Shown here piece after piece: positions 20,210 to 31,067 of a stretch of DNA of 64,000 nt. Source of the stretch: Saccharomycopsis malanga. Its lineage: Eukaryota > Ascomycota > Saccharomycetes > Ascoideales > Saccharomycopsidaceae. The notes under the pieces were generated by a model. It did no database searches, was not told the DNA's origin, and saw only the letters and a program-made list of their open reading frames with translations. The position numbers and the translations under genes were made by a program. Numbering within the stretch: position 1 is the stretch's first letter; every line of letters starts with the position of its first letter. The stretch covers positions 248,001-312,000 of the forward strand of contig CP025326.1 in the NCBI GenBank assembly GCA_004014935.1, read 5' to 3'.

Positions 20210-23200
20210 CCCTCTCTTAATTCAAAGTCTCTTATACCACAGTATCCACGAAGTAACAAAAATTGGTCAGTGGCAATAGCCTTGGTAAACATATCTGCAA
20301 CCATAACTCCTGTGGATAAATACTCCAACTTAATATCTCCCTTTTTGATATGGTCCCTAATGAAACACAATCGGATATCAATATGTTTAGTCCTATGATG
20401 TGAACTTGGATGCTTTGCAATTTCAATGCAGCTTTGATTATCTTCATATATCTTTACATATTTTGTATGAATACCAAATTCTGCAAACAATTGCTTTAAC
20501 CATAGGCCCTCCTTCACTCCTTCACAAAGTGCTATATATTCTGCTTCAGCAGTTGACATTGCAACAGTTGGTTGTTTCTTAGATCTCCATGTAATTGCAC
20601 CTCCTGCATACTTGAATATAAATCCAGTGGTCGACTTTCTTTCTGACTTGTCATTAGCCCAATCTGCATCACAGTAGCTTGTAGTTCTCCAGTTTTAACA
20701 TCACTTTGATAGAAAATTCCCACATCCATGGTACCTTTCAAGTAACGAAGTACACGTTTAGCAGCTTTAAAATGTATTTCTTTTGGCTCTTTAATGTACC
20801 TGGAGAGAACACCCACGATGTAACTAATATCAGCTCTAACTGTGTTTGCTGCAAACAAAAGTTTTCCAACAATTGAACGATATCTTGTGGCATCAGCATC
20901 TTGGTAATAAATATCTTGGTTTGTCAAGTCTTGACTCACAACTATTGGAGTTGATTCTGCTCTATTTCTTGTGAAACCAAGTTTTCCTAATACGCAATTT
21001 ATCTTTTCATTCCACACAAATGGTGCTTGTTTTAAACCATACAAGCTTTTGTTTAATTTCAACACCATGTTCTCTTTTCCTTCCTTGACATATCCTTCAG
21101 GTTGTGTCATATAAATTTCTTCATTCAAATTACCATTTAAGAATGCAGTCTTCACATCCATTTGATGTACTCTTAAATTTCTAGATGCAGATACAGCTAG
21201 CATAATTCTGATAGGCTCGTATCTGATAACTGGTGCAAAGGTTTCGTTGTAGTCAATTCCTTTTAATTGAGAGAAACCTCGAGCAACTAATCTTGCTTTG
21301 TAAAGACCACCATCTTTGATTGTGAAGACCCATCTGCAACTAATTGGTTTTCTTCCTTCTGGCAAATTTACCAACTTATACGTGTTATTTTCACTATGAG
21401 CAGCAATTTCTTTCTCACAGGCTTCAATCCACTTTTCTTTATCTTCTAATTCCATAGCACGTTTGTATGTATCAGGAACATTTTTATTCATTCGACTTGC
21501 TGCCATGAAACATGTTGCAGCAAGATTCGCATAATGATTATAACCAATAAGTTTAACTGAACTGTCCAGTTCTGATTCTTTATCTTCAGCTTCACTAACT
21601 TCTTCAACAATAGGTTCAGTTTTTGGTGACAACATCGGAATAGTATTCCCTTCAGTTGTGGAACCTTGAGGAACAAATGAGGTACCACCATCCAATGCAA
21701 CTTTTCGAACTTTCATGTTTCTTTTGGATACTTCCCTCTCTGAATCAGAACTGGGCAGGGAAACATCACTATCGTCACAAACTTCTTCTAACACATCAAA
21801 TGGATTTCTCGATATAACAGTCTTAGTGCCTGGAATAGATTTTTCACTATGTTTCTTTCGCTTTACTTGCACTATTGTGAAATCATCATTATCTTCAACA
21901 TCAGGTACAATGCTTTCAACGGTTGAGGAAACGACAGATTCAGTGTCAGTGTAGTCACTTATATCTGCATCACTCATATCTTCTGAATTGTCAGAGTACA
22001 TGCTTCCATCAGATTCATCAGGTTGAATAACATCCCCTTTGTTTTGGACGATAGCATCGTCCAGAATTACTCTGACTGTGGAGATTCCACCAGCAGAACC
22101 AGATCCATAAATGAGAGACGAGTCAGTAGCAGCCATAGGCGCAGGGGTAGTCAACTCAAAAAATTTTTGGTGTTCATCAAAAGTAACTTGTGCAGCAACT
22201 ATAATATTATTTGAGTCTGGATCATACATCCTGTAAGCTTTGTGATCTCTATCATATCCCATCATAGCACATTTCTTTGATGTTGCACTCATTTTTCCGT
22301 CCCTTAATGCGGGAGGAACAACACAGTATCCAACACAACCGAAAATTCTCAAATGGTTGAGTGAGGGCACAATCCCATACCATCTAGTGAATGGAATCTC
22401 ATTATCAATTACTCTCGAAGGAGTACGATTAATCAAATAGGCAGCTGTTTGGACTGCTTCAGGCCAAAATTGTACTGGAGCTTTTGCATGCAACATCAAG
22501 GTTCTTGACTTTTCTTGAATGGTGCGATGCATTCTTTCAGCCACACCATTTTGATAAGAATGATGTGGAACGGTTAGCTCATGTCTTATGCCACGATCCT
22601 TCATGAAGTTATGTAATTTGTTATTGACAAATTCACCACCATTGTCAGTCCTAATAGCACCACACACATAGTTTTCTCCTCTGCTGTTAAACAGTGTTTC
22701 ATTATATTTCACAAACTCAATATTAGCATCAGCAGAATCAGATTTTCTCTTTAGACAAACTACAGTAACAAACCTAGTGTAACCATCCACAATGGTTAAG
22801 AAATAAACTGAGCCATCAATTGATCCATAACTAAACGGACCACAAACATCGATATGAAGCAACTGTAGTGGTTGAACGGAGATGGACCCTCCGTTTTTCG
22901 GCTTCCGGATAACGGCTTTACCCAATGCGCACAGTTCACAAACTGTCACACCTAAGGTATTTTTAAGGTCACCACACAATTGAAATTGCTTATTGACTGA
23001 CCGAAATACACCAACAACATCCATAGTCGGGTAAGCTTTGATAAACTCATTCTCAAAAAGCAACTTTGCACCATTTCCAGTTGCTTTTGATATGGAAATC
23101 AAGTTAGCAGTAGCATCTGGAATATAAAGTGCATTTAACAAACTCACATCTTCACCAGTGGGCAACCTAATAGAGGCAGTTCCTCGTCCAGCAATCTTCA

Positions 23201-24182
23201 ACGGATTTCCACCAATACCATTAATCTCTCCAGAGTAATCATCCAATTTAGTAAACAAGGTTTTGTCACAAATAATATGACTTGAAGCACCACTGTCAAA
23301 AAATAAGTCTGTTTTTCTTGATTCATGTCCAAGATAAACAAGCCAAGCATTATTCAGTCTTTTATCACGCTTTTTGTCTTTTCTAATTTTTGCATTGAAT
23401 TCATCTTTTGGTGGAGCCTGACAATTTCTAGCAAAATGACCTTGCTTACCACAATTGAAATATTTGTAGTTAGCGTTGGGTTTAGTAACAAGAGCACTTT
23501 CATTGGCTGAAGACACAGTCGCAGGCTTGTCTTTAATCACTTCTCTAATTAAATCCATTGCAGTTTCAGTATCAAAAATGTCAGTAGTATTATGTACTTG
23601 TTGGAAGTTGAAAATAACTTCTTTCACAGCAGATTCTCCATAACCAAAACGCTTCAATTCAGTAAGAAGAAAACAAGTACCAAATACTTCCGCATCGAGA
23701 GTTCGTAAAATGGAAACATTCAAAGTATCAAAAGCATCAAGCATCTGAGCAACACCAGATCCTTTTTCACTCCATTTATGATTAATAAAATCAGAGATTT
23801 TATTCACAATGGTTAAAAGTGACATCACACCATAGTTTTGTTTCAAATAAATAAACTTATCACGACCTGAACCCTCAAAAATCATCATTTTTCTCAAAGG
23901 CACTTGAGTAACACTATTAACTATAACAGAGTTCAAAATTTCATCCAAAAGGAACAATAATTGTGCAGCAGTTTGTTCAGTATCATGTTCTTCAGCACCA
24001 ATATCTCCATTAGAAAGATAACGAAATAAACCAAGACCTCTCATCTTCAACTTGACTGAGATTAAGGCAAACCAATCATGGTAGTTCTCAGAACTTTTCA
24101 ATTTCTCATCTACACCAAAGTTGACTAGAGCACCAGGAGAACTCATAACCTGTTGCAATTTCATAATTCTTTCACTTGACAT
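20200..24182 (-). pseudogene. Gag-Pol of element A, RT catalytic centre deleted
   Basis: Starts at the ATG inside the 5' LTR (24182). Gag keeps its full N-terminal region but the zinc knuckle reads YFNCGKQGHFARNC, with the first Cys replaced by Tyr. Protease DSGAS is present. Integrase has the D, D, E residues (HIDVCGPF, RTDNGGEF, NGVAERMH) but a 150-bp deletion removes its His-containing zinc-finger half. A second deletion joins NRAE directly to STP, removing the YVDD centre of reverse transcriptase. A one-base frameshift in RNase H (near 20690) splits the C-terminus, which ends in the 3' LTR. The element cannot reverse-transcribe itself. Confidence 0.88.
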
Positions 24183-24407
24183 TTTATTTAATTTTCTATA
24201 TCTCCATATATATATCTATCATATATAATTTAAAATATATAACATGAGCACAGGGAGGGAGACACTTTCGGTATTTAAATACTCAACTTTTTAGAAAACA
24301 CCTTCTTAGTCATCGCTCGGATTAATCACTTAAATTATTATGTGGGATTAGTCACTTAAATCAGTACAAGACTTTTCTCAGACATCCTTTGAATTACCTA
24401 TTCAACA
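24151..24407 (-). repeat. 5' LTR of element A
   Basis: 257 bp, two U3 repeat units. The right edge TTCAACA is followed by GATTC, which belongs to the LINE. Confidence 0.88.
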
Positions 24408-24968
24408 GATTCCAATGGAGGTAAAGTCATGGTTTTCCAACAACAAATTTATTCTTTCGTATTTTCTGGTATGTTCATTATTTGTTATAACTCGACTAGT
24501 GAAGCCCGGATGGGCTGCGTTCAAGTCTCCTGCGATGATGCAAGGACCCGATATCTTGTTAAACTGCTGAGTTATAACTTCTAATGTCATGCTTCTGTTG
24601 TGTAGTTCAGAGCCTATCGGAGCGTCGTATGCATTTATTATGTTAATTTTTTTCTTTTTATACTTAATCTTGATGGATACTAAATCTCTTGAGTTCATGT
24701 TAGCAATGTAGTCTACGCTGTGGCGTGCTGTCAACATGCCTCTGTTAATATAAGTGACAGCTCTTGTTTTCTCGTCCATATTTTCATGCCACAATTTTTT
24801 GAACATTGGGTGATTTAGTGGTTCCTTTTTACCGTCAACTCCTCTAACTGACGCTGGCTCCTGAACTAAAATGATCGTGTTTGGCTGGGTTACATATTCA
24901 TCAAGTAGTACTTCATGTACATGGTTTTTCTTTTGCACGTTGATAGAGATAATGTTTAGGGATAACAT
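24408..24968 (-). pseudogene. LINE ORF2 N-terminus: AP-endonuclease
   Basis: Endonuclease/exonuclease/phosphatase-family domain used to nick target DNA. Visible catalytic set: N in NIISINVQ, E in LVQEPAS, Y in NAYDAPIG and GDLNAAHP. The final SDHLA motif of this domain is found at 31434 in the detached second half. The first ATG is 24968. Truncated at the boundary with element A. Confidence 0.85.
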
Positions 24969-25038
24969 TATAGAATCATATCAATATGTAATGGGTTTTT
25001 CTTGTCCATGGTGTGGACAAGTGGTGAACCCATGGATC

Positions 25039-25560
25039 TGTTGTAATTTCATAATTCTTTCACTTGACATTTTATTCAATTTCCTATATCACCATATATA
25101 TCTATCATATATATAATTCAAAATATATAACATAAACACAGATAGGGAGACAAATCTCGGTATTTAAATATTCAACTTTTTTTAGAAAACACCTTCTTAG
25201 TCATCGCTCGGATTATTCACTTAAATTATGTTGTAATTTCATAATTCTTTCACTGGACATTTTATTCAATTTCCTATATCACCATATATATCTATCATAT
25301 ATATAATTTAAAATATATAACATAAACACAGATAGGGAGACAATCTCGATATTTAAATATTCAACTTTTTAGAAAAAACCTTCTTAGTCATTGCTCGGAT
25401 TAATCACTTAAATCAGTACGAGACTTTTCTCAGGCATTCTTTGAATTACCTATTCAACAAATTATTATCTAGGATTAATCACTTAAATTAATATCTAGGA
25501 TTAGTCACTTAAATCAGTACAAGACTTTTCTCAGACATCTTTTGAATTATCTATTCAACA
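25039..25560 (-). repeat. Solo LTR, itself holding a nested LTR
   Basis: Outer LTR inserted in the LINE with a perfect 5-bp duplication GGATC (25034-25038 and 25561-25565). The uninterrupted site survives in LINE copy II at about 51552 (CATGGATCTTGTTACTCGCC), confirming target and duplication. The outer LTR is interrupted by another LTR at 25229-25459. Confidence 0.92.
25229..25459 (-). repeat. Solo LTR nested inside an LTR
   Basis: Complete 231-bp LTR flanked by AATTA on both sides (25224-25228 and 25460-25464), inserted into the U3 repeat region of the outer LTR. It is younger than the outer LTR. Its sequence is close to the 3' LTR of A and the 5' LTR of D, both with one U3 repeat. Confidence 0.9.
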
Positions 25561-26676
25561 GGATCTTGTTACTCGCCGTCGTGTAGACTGTTCTTCCGGT
25601 TTTGCCTTTGCAAGTTGTTTCCTTTCAAATCTTGCATTTGCATGTTTTATTGAGTCTTTTCCTTTTGAACGTTTTTCGGCTTTTTTCGTTGTTTTGGTGG
25701 CTGGACGAATTTCATCCCATTGTTGCTGAGTCGTTTCGACAACTATGTCCTCGTCAATCGGTTCATCATCGGCCCAGTTGAAGTTTGATTCTTCGTTAGT
25801 AACAGGGGTGTTGCCCTTCAAGGAGTTGACTTGGGTTGTCAACTCTTCGTTGGATTCTTGTTGTTCAGAAACCTCCATTGCAGGGTCTCTTGAACATTTT
25901 CCTCTGGTATTTCAACTTGATTGTCATCTTGGCTTTCGACTTGGATGTCATCGTGTCTTTCGACTTGAATTGCTTCTTGGGTCCCAGCTTGAATTTCATC
26001 TTGGGTTTCGTTTTGGCTAGCATGGTCGGTCTTCTGGTCAGTTGGCAATGTAGTTTCTTTAACTAAAGCAGAAGATTTTTCCATGTTAGTTTGGTTTTCT
26101 TGCTCTGTTGGGGTGTTTTCATTATTTGCAATCGGTTCATTGTTCAAACGTGACGGACGTAAGATTGTTCTGATAATTCTAGGTTCGCTTTGTCTGGTGG
26201 GCACTCGAGTGTCAGCATCAGGGGTTACTCTTTTTCTGCCTTGAGGTTGTTTTTCATAATATCTTCTAGTATTAAAGAAGTGGCCTTGGGCAAACACTTT
26301 TCTATAGTTAGCTTCATGTTCGTGTTTGTAAATGACTAAGGCGCAGTATGTTCCTTGTTCATCTGCTGTTGTTCTTCCATTGTATTGATTGTTCTCATCA
26401 TACCAACTTCTTGGATGGTATTGAGGGCTTAATAGGGCTCTAATTGGTCTTGCTAATTCTGGAAAGATCACTTTTCCGTCATTGTCTTCAATTGATAACA
26501 GGGCTTCAAGGCTGGCTGGCGAGATGTATTTTGGTACATCAGAAATTACTCTTCTGTGCTACATATTGCCATCTAATACCGCTGGGGATTCAATACTTAA
26601 TCTGATCGATTCAATAAGTTCGTCAGTAGCTGGTTCACGGAAACGTACTCTCAAATGACCATTTCTGGTTAGGTAG
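25561..26676 (-). pseudogene. LINE ORF1, C-terminal part (copy I)
   Basis: Continues the ORF1 seen more fully in copy II. An in-frame TAG follows LDGNM at about 26561-26559 and the frame stays open after it (HRRVISDVPKYISP, VIFPELARPIRALL). The middle is Gln/Glu/Asp-rich (DIQVESQDDNQVEIPEENVQ) and the end is basic (KKAEKRSKGKDSIKHANARF, STRRRVTRS), as expected of an RNA-binding ORF1p tail. A one-base deletion near 25892 shifts the frame relative to copy II. The 5' end is cut by element B. Confidence 0.7.
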
Positions 26677-27067
26677 TGTTGAATAGGTAATTCAAAGGAT
26701 GTCTGAGAAAAGTCTTGTACTAATTTAAGTGATTAATTCGAGCTATTAATTTAAGTAATTAATTCGAGATATTAATTTAAGTGATTAATTCGAGATATTA
26801 ATTTAAGTGATTAATTCGAGATATTAATTTAAGTGATTAATTCGAGATATTAATTTAAGTGATTAATCCTAGATAATAATTTAAGTGATTAATTCGAGCG
26901 ATGACTAAGAAGGTGTTTTTTTTTAAAAAGTTGAATATTTAAATACCGAGATTTGTCTCCCTATCTGTGTTTATGTTATATATTTAAAAACATATATATG
27001 ATAGATATATATGGTGATATAGGAAATTGAATAAAATGTCAAGTGAAAGAATTATGAAATTACAACA
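26677..27067 (+). repeat. 5' LTR of element B
   Basis: 391 bp, TGTTGAATAGG to TTACAACA. Contains seven U3 repeat units. The last 32 bp encode the first residues of Gag ([11 protein letters not shown]), so this end is also coding sequence. Confidence 0.92.
26717..26900 (+). repeat. 26-bp tandem repeat in LTR U3
   Basis: Seven units of TTTAAGTGATTAATTCGAG plus a short AT spacer, period 26 bp; two units are variants (one AATTAATT, one CCTAG). The same unit occurs one to seven times in other LTRs of the window. It sits upstream of the region where LTR transcription should start, so it may set promoter strength. Confidence 0.85.
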
Positions 27068-30000
27068 GGTTATGAGTTCTCCTGGTGCTCTAGTCAACTT
27101 TGGTGTGGATGAGAAATTGAAAAGTTCTGAGAACTACCATGATTGGTTTGCCTTAATCTCAGTCAAGTTGAAGATGTCACTTTTAACCATTGTGACCAAA
27201 ATCTCTGATTTTATTGATCATAAATGGAGTGAAAAAGGATCTGGTGTTGCTCAGATGCTTGATGCTTTTGATACTTTGAATGTTTCCATTTTACGAACTC
27301 TCGATGCGGAAGTATTTGGTACTTGTTTTCTTCTTACTGAATTGAAGCGTTTTGGTTATGGAGAATCTGCTGTGAAAGAAGTTATTTTCAACTTCCAACA
27401 AGTACATAATACTACTGACATTTTTGATACTGAAACTGCAATGGATTTAATTAGAGAAGTGATTAAAGACAAGCCTGCGACTGTGTCTTCAGCCAATGAA
27501 AGTGCTCTTGTTACTAAACCCAACGCTAACTACAAATATTTCAATTGTGGTAAGCAAGGTCATTTTGCTAGAAATTGTCAGGCTCCACCAAAAGATGAAT
27601 TCAATGCAAAAATTAGAAAAGACAAAAAGCGTGATAAAAGACTGAATAATGCTTGGCTTGTTTATCTTGGACATGAATCAAGAAAAACAGACTTATTTTT
27701 TGACAGTGGTGCTTCAAGTCATATTATTTGTGACAAAACCTTGTTTACTAAATTGGATGATTACTCTGGAGAGATTAATGGTATTGGTGGAAATCCGTTG
27801 AAGATTGCTGGACGAGGAACTGCCTCTATTAGGTTGCCCACTGGTGAAGATGTGAGTTTGTTAAATGCACTTTATATTCCAGATGCTACTGCTAACTTGA
27901 TTTCCATATCAAAAGCAACTGGAAATGGTGCAAAGTTGCTTTTTGAGAATGAGTTTATCAAAGCTTACCCGACTATGGATGTTGTTGGTGTATTTCGGTC
28001 AGTCAATAAGCAATTTCAATTGTGTGGTGACCTTAAAAATACCTTAGGTGTGACAGTTTGTGAACTGTGCGCATTGGGTAAAGCCGTTATCCGGAAGCCG
28101 AAAAACGGAGGGTCCATCTCCGTTCAACCACTACAGTTGCTTCATATCGATGTTTGTGGTCCGTTTAGTTATGGATCAATTGATGGCTCAGTTTATTTCT
28201 TAACCATTGTGGATGGTTACACTAGGTTTGTTACTGTAGTTTGTCTAAAGAGAAAATCTGATTCTGCTGATGCTAATATTGAGTTTGTGAAATATAATGA
28301 AACACTGTTTAACAGCAGAGGAGAAAACTATGTGTGTGGTGCTATTAGGACTGACAATGGTGGTGAATTTGTCAATAACAAATTACATAACTTCATGAAG
28401 GATCGTGGCATAAGACATGAGCTAACCGTTCCACATCATTCTTATCAAAATGGTGTGGCTGAAAGAATGCATCGCACCATTCAAGAAAAGTCAAGAACCT
28501 TGATGTTGCATGCAAAAGCTCCAGTACAATTTTGGCCTGAAGCAGTCCAAACAGCTGCCTATTTGATTAATCGTACTCCTTCGAGAGTAATTGATAATGA
28601 GATTCCATTCACTAGATGGTATGGGATTGTGCCCTCACTCAACCATTTGAGAATTTTCGGTTGTGTTGGATACTGTGTTGTTCCTCCCGCATTAAGGGAC
28701 GGAAAAATGAGTGCAACATCAAAGAAATGTGCTATGATGGGATATGATAGAGATCACAAAGCTTACAGGATGTATGATCCAGACTCAAATAATATTATAG
28801 TTGCTGCACAAGTTACTTTTGATGAACACCAAAAATTTTTTGAGTTGACTACCCCTGCGCCTATGGCTGCTACTGACTCGTCTCTCATTTATGGATCTGG
28901 TTCTGCTGGTGGAATCTCCACAGTCAGAGTAATTCTGGACGATGCTATCGTCCAAAACAAAGGGGATGTTATTCAACCTGATGAATCTGATGGAAGCATG
29001 TACTCTGACAATTCAGAAGATATGAGTGATGCAGATATAAGTGACTACACTGACACTGAATCTGTCGTTTCCTCAACCGTTGAAAGCATTGTACCTGATG
29101 TTGAAGATAATGATGATTTCACAATAGTGCAAGTAAAGCGAAAGAAACATAGTGAAAAATCTATTCCAGGCACTAAGACTGTTATATCGAGAAATCCATT
29201 TGATGTGTTAGAAGAAGTTTGTGACGATAGTGATGTTTCCCTGCCCAGTTCTGATTCAGAGAGGGAAGTATCCAAAAGAAACATGAAAGTTCGAAAAGTT
29301 GCATTGGATGGTGGTACCTCATTTGTTCCTCAAGGTTCCACAACTGAAGGGAATACTATTCCGATGTTGTCACCAAAAACTGAACCTATTGTTGAAGAAG
29401 TTAGTGAAGCTGAAGATAAAGAATCAGAACTGGACAGTTCAGTTAAACTTATTGGTTATAATCATTATGCGAATCTTGCTGCAACATGTTTCATGGCAGC
29501 AAGTCGAATGAATAAAAATGTTCCTGATACATACAAACGTGCTATGGAATTAGAAGATAAAGAAAAGTGGATTGAAGCCTGTGAGAAAGAAATTGCTGCT
29601 CATAGTGAAAATAACACGTATAAGTTGGTAAATTTGCCAGAAGGAAGAAAACCAATTAGTTGCAGATGGGTCTTCACAATCAAAGATGGTGGTCTTTACA
29701 AAGCAAGATTAGTTGCTCGAGGTTTCTCTCAATTAAAAGGAATTGACTACAACGAAACCTTTGCACCAGTTATCAGATACGAGCCTATCAGAATTATGCT
29801 AGCTGTATCTGCATCTAGAAATTTAAGAGTACATCAAATGGATGTGAAGACTGCATTCTTAAATGGTAATTTGAATGAAGAAATTTATATGACACAACCT
29901 GAAGGATATGTCAAGGAAGGAAAAGAGAACATGGTGTTGAAATTAAACAAAAGCTTGTATGGTTTAAAACAAGCACCCTTTGTGTGGAATGAAAAGATAA

Positions 30001-31067
30001 ATTGCGTATTAAGAAAACTTGGTTTCAGAAGAAATAGAGCAGAATATTGTTTATACACTAGAGAAAGTGCAAAATCATTTGTTATGGTAGCTCTTTATGT
30101 TGATGATTTATTGATTGCAGGAAGTACAGATGAAGCTATTGAAATTGTGAAAGAAGAACTAATGGATCAATTCAAGATGAAAGATTTGGGAGCAACAAGA
30201 AAGTTTCTTGGAATGAATATTGAACAAAATTCTTTGGGCATTAAGTTGAGTCTTCGGGATTACATTAGCTCAATGTTGGATGAATTTGGGATGCAAGAAT
30301 GCAAAGCTGAATCAACTCCAACAGTTGTGAGTCAAGACTTGACAAACAAAGATAATTATTACCAAGATGCTGATGCCACAAGATATCGTTCAATTGTTGG
30401 AAAACTTTTGTTTGCAGCAAACACAGTTAGAGCTGATATTAGTTACATCGTGGGTGTTCTCTCCAGGTACCTTAAAGAGCCAAAAGAAATACATTTTAAA
30501 GCTGCTAAACGTGTACTTCGTTACTTGAAAGGTACCATGGATGTGGGAATTTTCTATCAAAGCGATGTTAAAACTGAAGAACTACAAGGCTACTGTGATG
30601 CAGATTGGGCTAATGACAAGTCAGAAAGAAAGTCGACCACTGGATTTATATTCAAGTATGCAGGAGGTGCAATTACATGGAGATCTAAGAAACAACCAAC
30701 TGTTGCAATGTCAACTGCTGAAGCAGAATATATGGCACTTTGTGAAGGAGTGAAGGAGGGCCTATGGTTAAAGCAATTGTTTGCAGAATTTGGTATTCAT
30801 ACAGAATATGTAAAGATATATGAAGATAATCAAAGCTGCATTGAAATTGCAAAGCATCCAAGTTCACATCATAGGACTAAACATATTGATATCCGATTGT
30901 GTTTCATTAGGGACCATATCAAAAAGGGAGATATTAAGTTGGAGTATTTATCCACAGGAGTTATGGTTGCAGATATGTTTACCAAGGCTATTGCCACTGA
31001 CCAATTTTTGTTACTTCGTGGATACTGTGGTATAAGAGACTTTGAATTAAGAGAGGGTGTTGAATAG
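27036..31067 (+). CDS. Gag-Pol polyprotein of element B
   Basis: Single open frame of 1343 codons. The start ATG lies in the 5' LTR and the stop TAG lies ten bases into the 3' LTR. Order: Gag with a defective knuckle (YFNCGKQGHFARNC, residues about 168-182), aspartic protease DSGAS at about 223, integrase D372, D440 and E476, a long acidic linker, reverse transcriptase with YVDD at about 1021-1024, and RNase H with STAEAEY near 1225. Compared with element D it lacks 73 Gag residues after VKLKM and the WHKRLGHPS part of the integrase zinc finger. The RT and RNase H look intact. Single-frame Gag-Pol without a stop is typical of Ty5/copia-type elements. Confidence 0.92.
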   Translation: MSSERIMKLQQVMSSPGALVNFGVDEKLKSSENYHDWFALISVKLKMSLLTIVTKISDFIDHKWSEKGSGVAQMLDAFDTLNVSILRTLDAEVFGTCFLLTELKRFGYGESAVKEVIFNFQQVHNTTDIFDTETAMDLIREVIKDKPATVSSANESALVTKPNANYKYFNCGKQGHFARNCQAPPKDEFNAKIRKDKKRDKRLNNAWLVYLGHESRKTDLFFDSGASSHIICDKTLFTKLDDYSGEINGIGGNPLKIAGRGTASIRLPTGEDVSLLNALYIPDATANLISISKATGNGAKLLFENEFIKAYPTMDVVGVFRSVNKQFQLCGDLKNTLGVTVCELCALGKAVIRKPKNGGSISVQPLQLLHIDVCGPFSYGSIDGSVYFLTIVDGYTRFVTVVCLKRKSDSADANIEFVKYNETLFNSRGENYVCGAIRTDNGGEFVNNKLHNFMKDRGIRHELTVPHHSYQNGVAERMHRTIQEKSRTLMLHAKAPVQFWPEAVQTAAYLINRTPSRVIDNEIPFTRWYGIVPSLNHLRIFGCVGYCVVPPALRDGKMSATSKKCAMMGYDRDHKAYRMYDPDSNNIIVAAQVTFDEHQKFFELTTPAPMAATDSSLIYGSGSAGGISTVRVILDDAIVQNKGDVIQPDESDGSMYSDNSEDMSDADISDYTDTESVVSSTVESIVPDVEDNDDFTIVQVKRKKHSEKSIPGTKTVISRNPFDVLEEVCDDSDVSLPSSDSEREVSKRNMKVRKVALDGGTSFVPQGSTTEGNTIPMLSPKTEPIVEEVSEAEDKESELDSSVKLIGYNHYANLAATCFMAASRMNKNVPDTYKRAMELEDKEKWIEACEKEIAAHSENNTYKLVNLPEGRKPISCRWVFTIKDGGLYKARLVARGFSQLKGIDYNETFAPVIRYEPIRIMLAVSASRNLRVHQMDVKTAFLNGNLNEEIYMTQPEGYVKEGKENMVLKLNKSLYGLKQAPFVWNEKINCVLRKLGFRRNRAEYCLYTRESAKSFVMVALYVDDLLIAGSTDEAIEIVKEELMDQFKMKDLGATRKFLGMNIEQNSLGIKLSLRDYISSMLDEFGMQECKAESTPTVVSQDLTNKDNYYQDADATRYRSIVGKLLFAANTVRADISYIVGVLSRYLKEPKEIHFKAAKRVLRYLKGTMDVGIFYQSDVKTEELQGYCDADWANDKSERKSTTGFIFKYAGGAITWRSKKQPTVAMSTAEAEYMALCEGVKEGLWLKQLFAEFGIHTEYVKIYEDNQSCIEIAKHPSSHHRTKHIDIRLCFIRDHIKKGDIKLEYLSTGVMVADMFTKAIATDQFLLLRGYCGIRDFELREGVE
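27068..27076 (+). other. Primer-binding site for a half initiator-Met tRNA
   Basis: GGTTATGAG starts right after the LTR. It is complementary to the anticodon-loop region CUCAUAACC of yeast initiator tRNA, not to its 3' end. This is the half-tRNA priming known from Ty5 and Drosophila copia. The same site is present in A (24142-24150), D (58498-58506) and the N elements, and it is also gag coding sequence. Confidence 0.85.
31049..31057 (+). other. Polypurine tract of element B
   Basis: AAGAGAGGG directly before the 3' LTR, the usual primer for plus-strand synthesis. Conserved in A and D but absent from N1-N3. Confidence 0.85.

Larger units (their letters stand above)
19979..24407 (-). mobile_element. 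Ty5-like copia retrotransposon A, defective
   Basis: Minus-strand Ty1/copia element with two LTRs (19979-20209 and 24151-24407), a primer-binding site next to the 5' LTR (CTCATAACC at 24142-24150 on the plus strand) and a polypurine tract next to the 3' LTR (CCCTCTCTTAA at 20210-20220). Its flanks do not match: ATGGT on the left, GATTC on the right. The GATTC flank pairs with the outer flank of element B, which is evidence for an inversion. The two LTRs differ in the number of 26-bp U3 repeats (one and two). Confidence 0.9.
24408..26676 (-). mobile_element. LINE copy I, 5' half (ORF1 part and AP-endonuclease), inverted segment
   Basis: Minus-strand piece of a non-LTR retrotransposon lying between oppositely oriented copia elements A and B. 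Read 5' to 3' it holds the C-terminal part of ORF1 (26676-25561), a nested LTR pair (25560-25039), and the first part of ORF2 (24968-24408). ORF2 stops at TSIGI. The continuation, beginning YDQPTHHQ, is at 31325 on the opposite strand beyond element B. The segment has therefore been inverted. Confidence 0.85.

Noticed and set aside
26717-26900. CRISPR-like or satellite array
   Set aside because: The repeats lie wholly inside an LTR with 6-8 bp near-constant spacers, so they are a U3 minisatellite.
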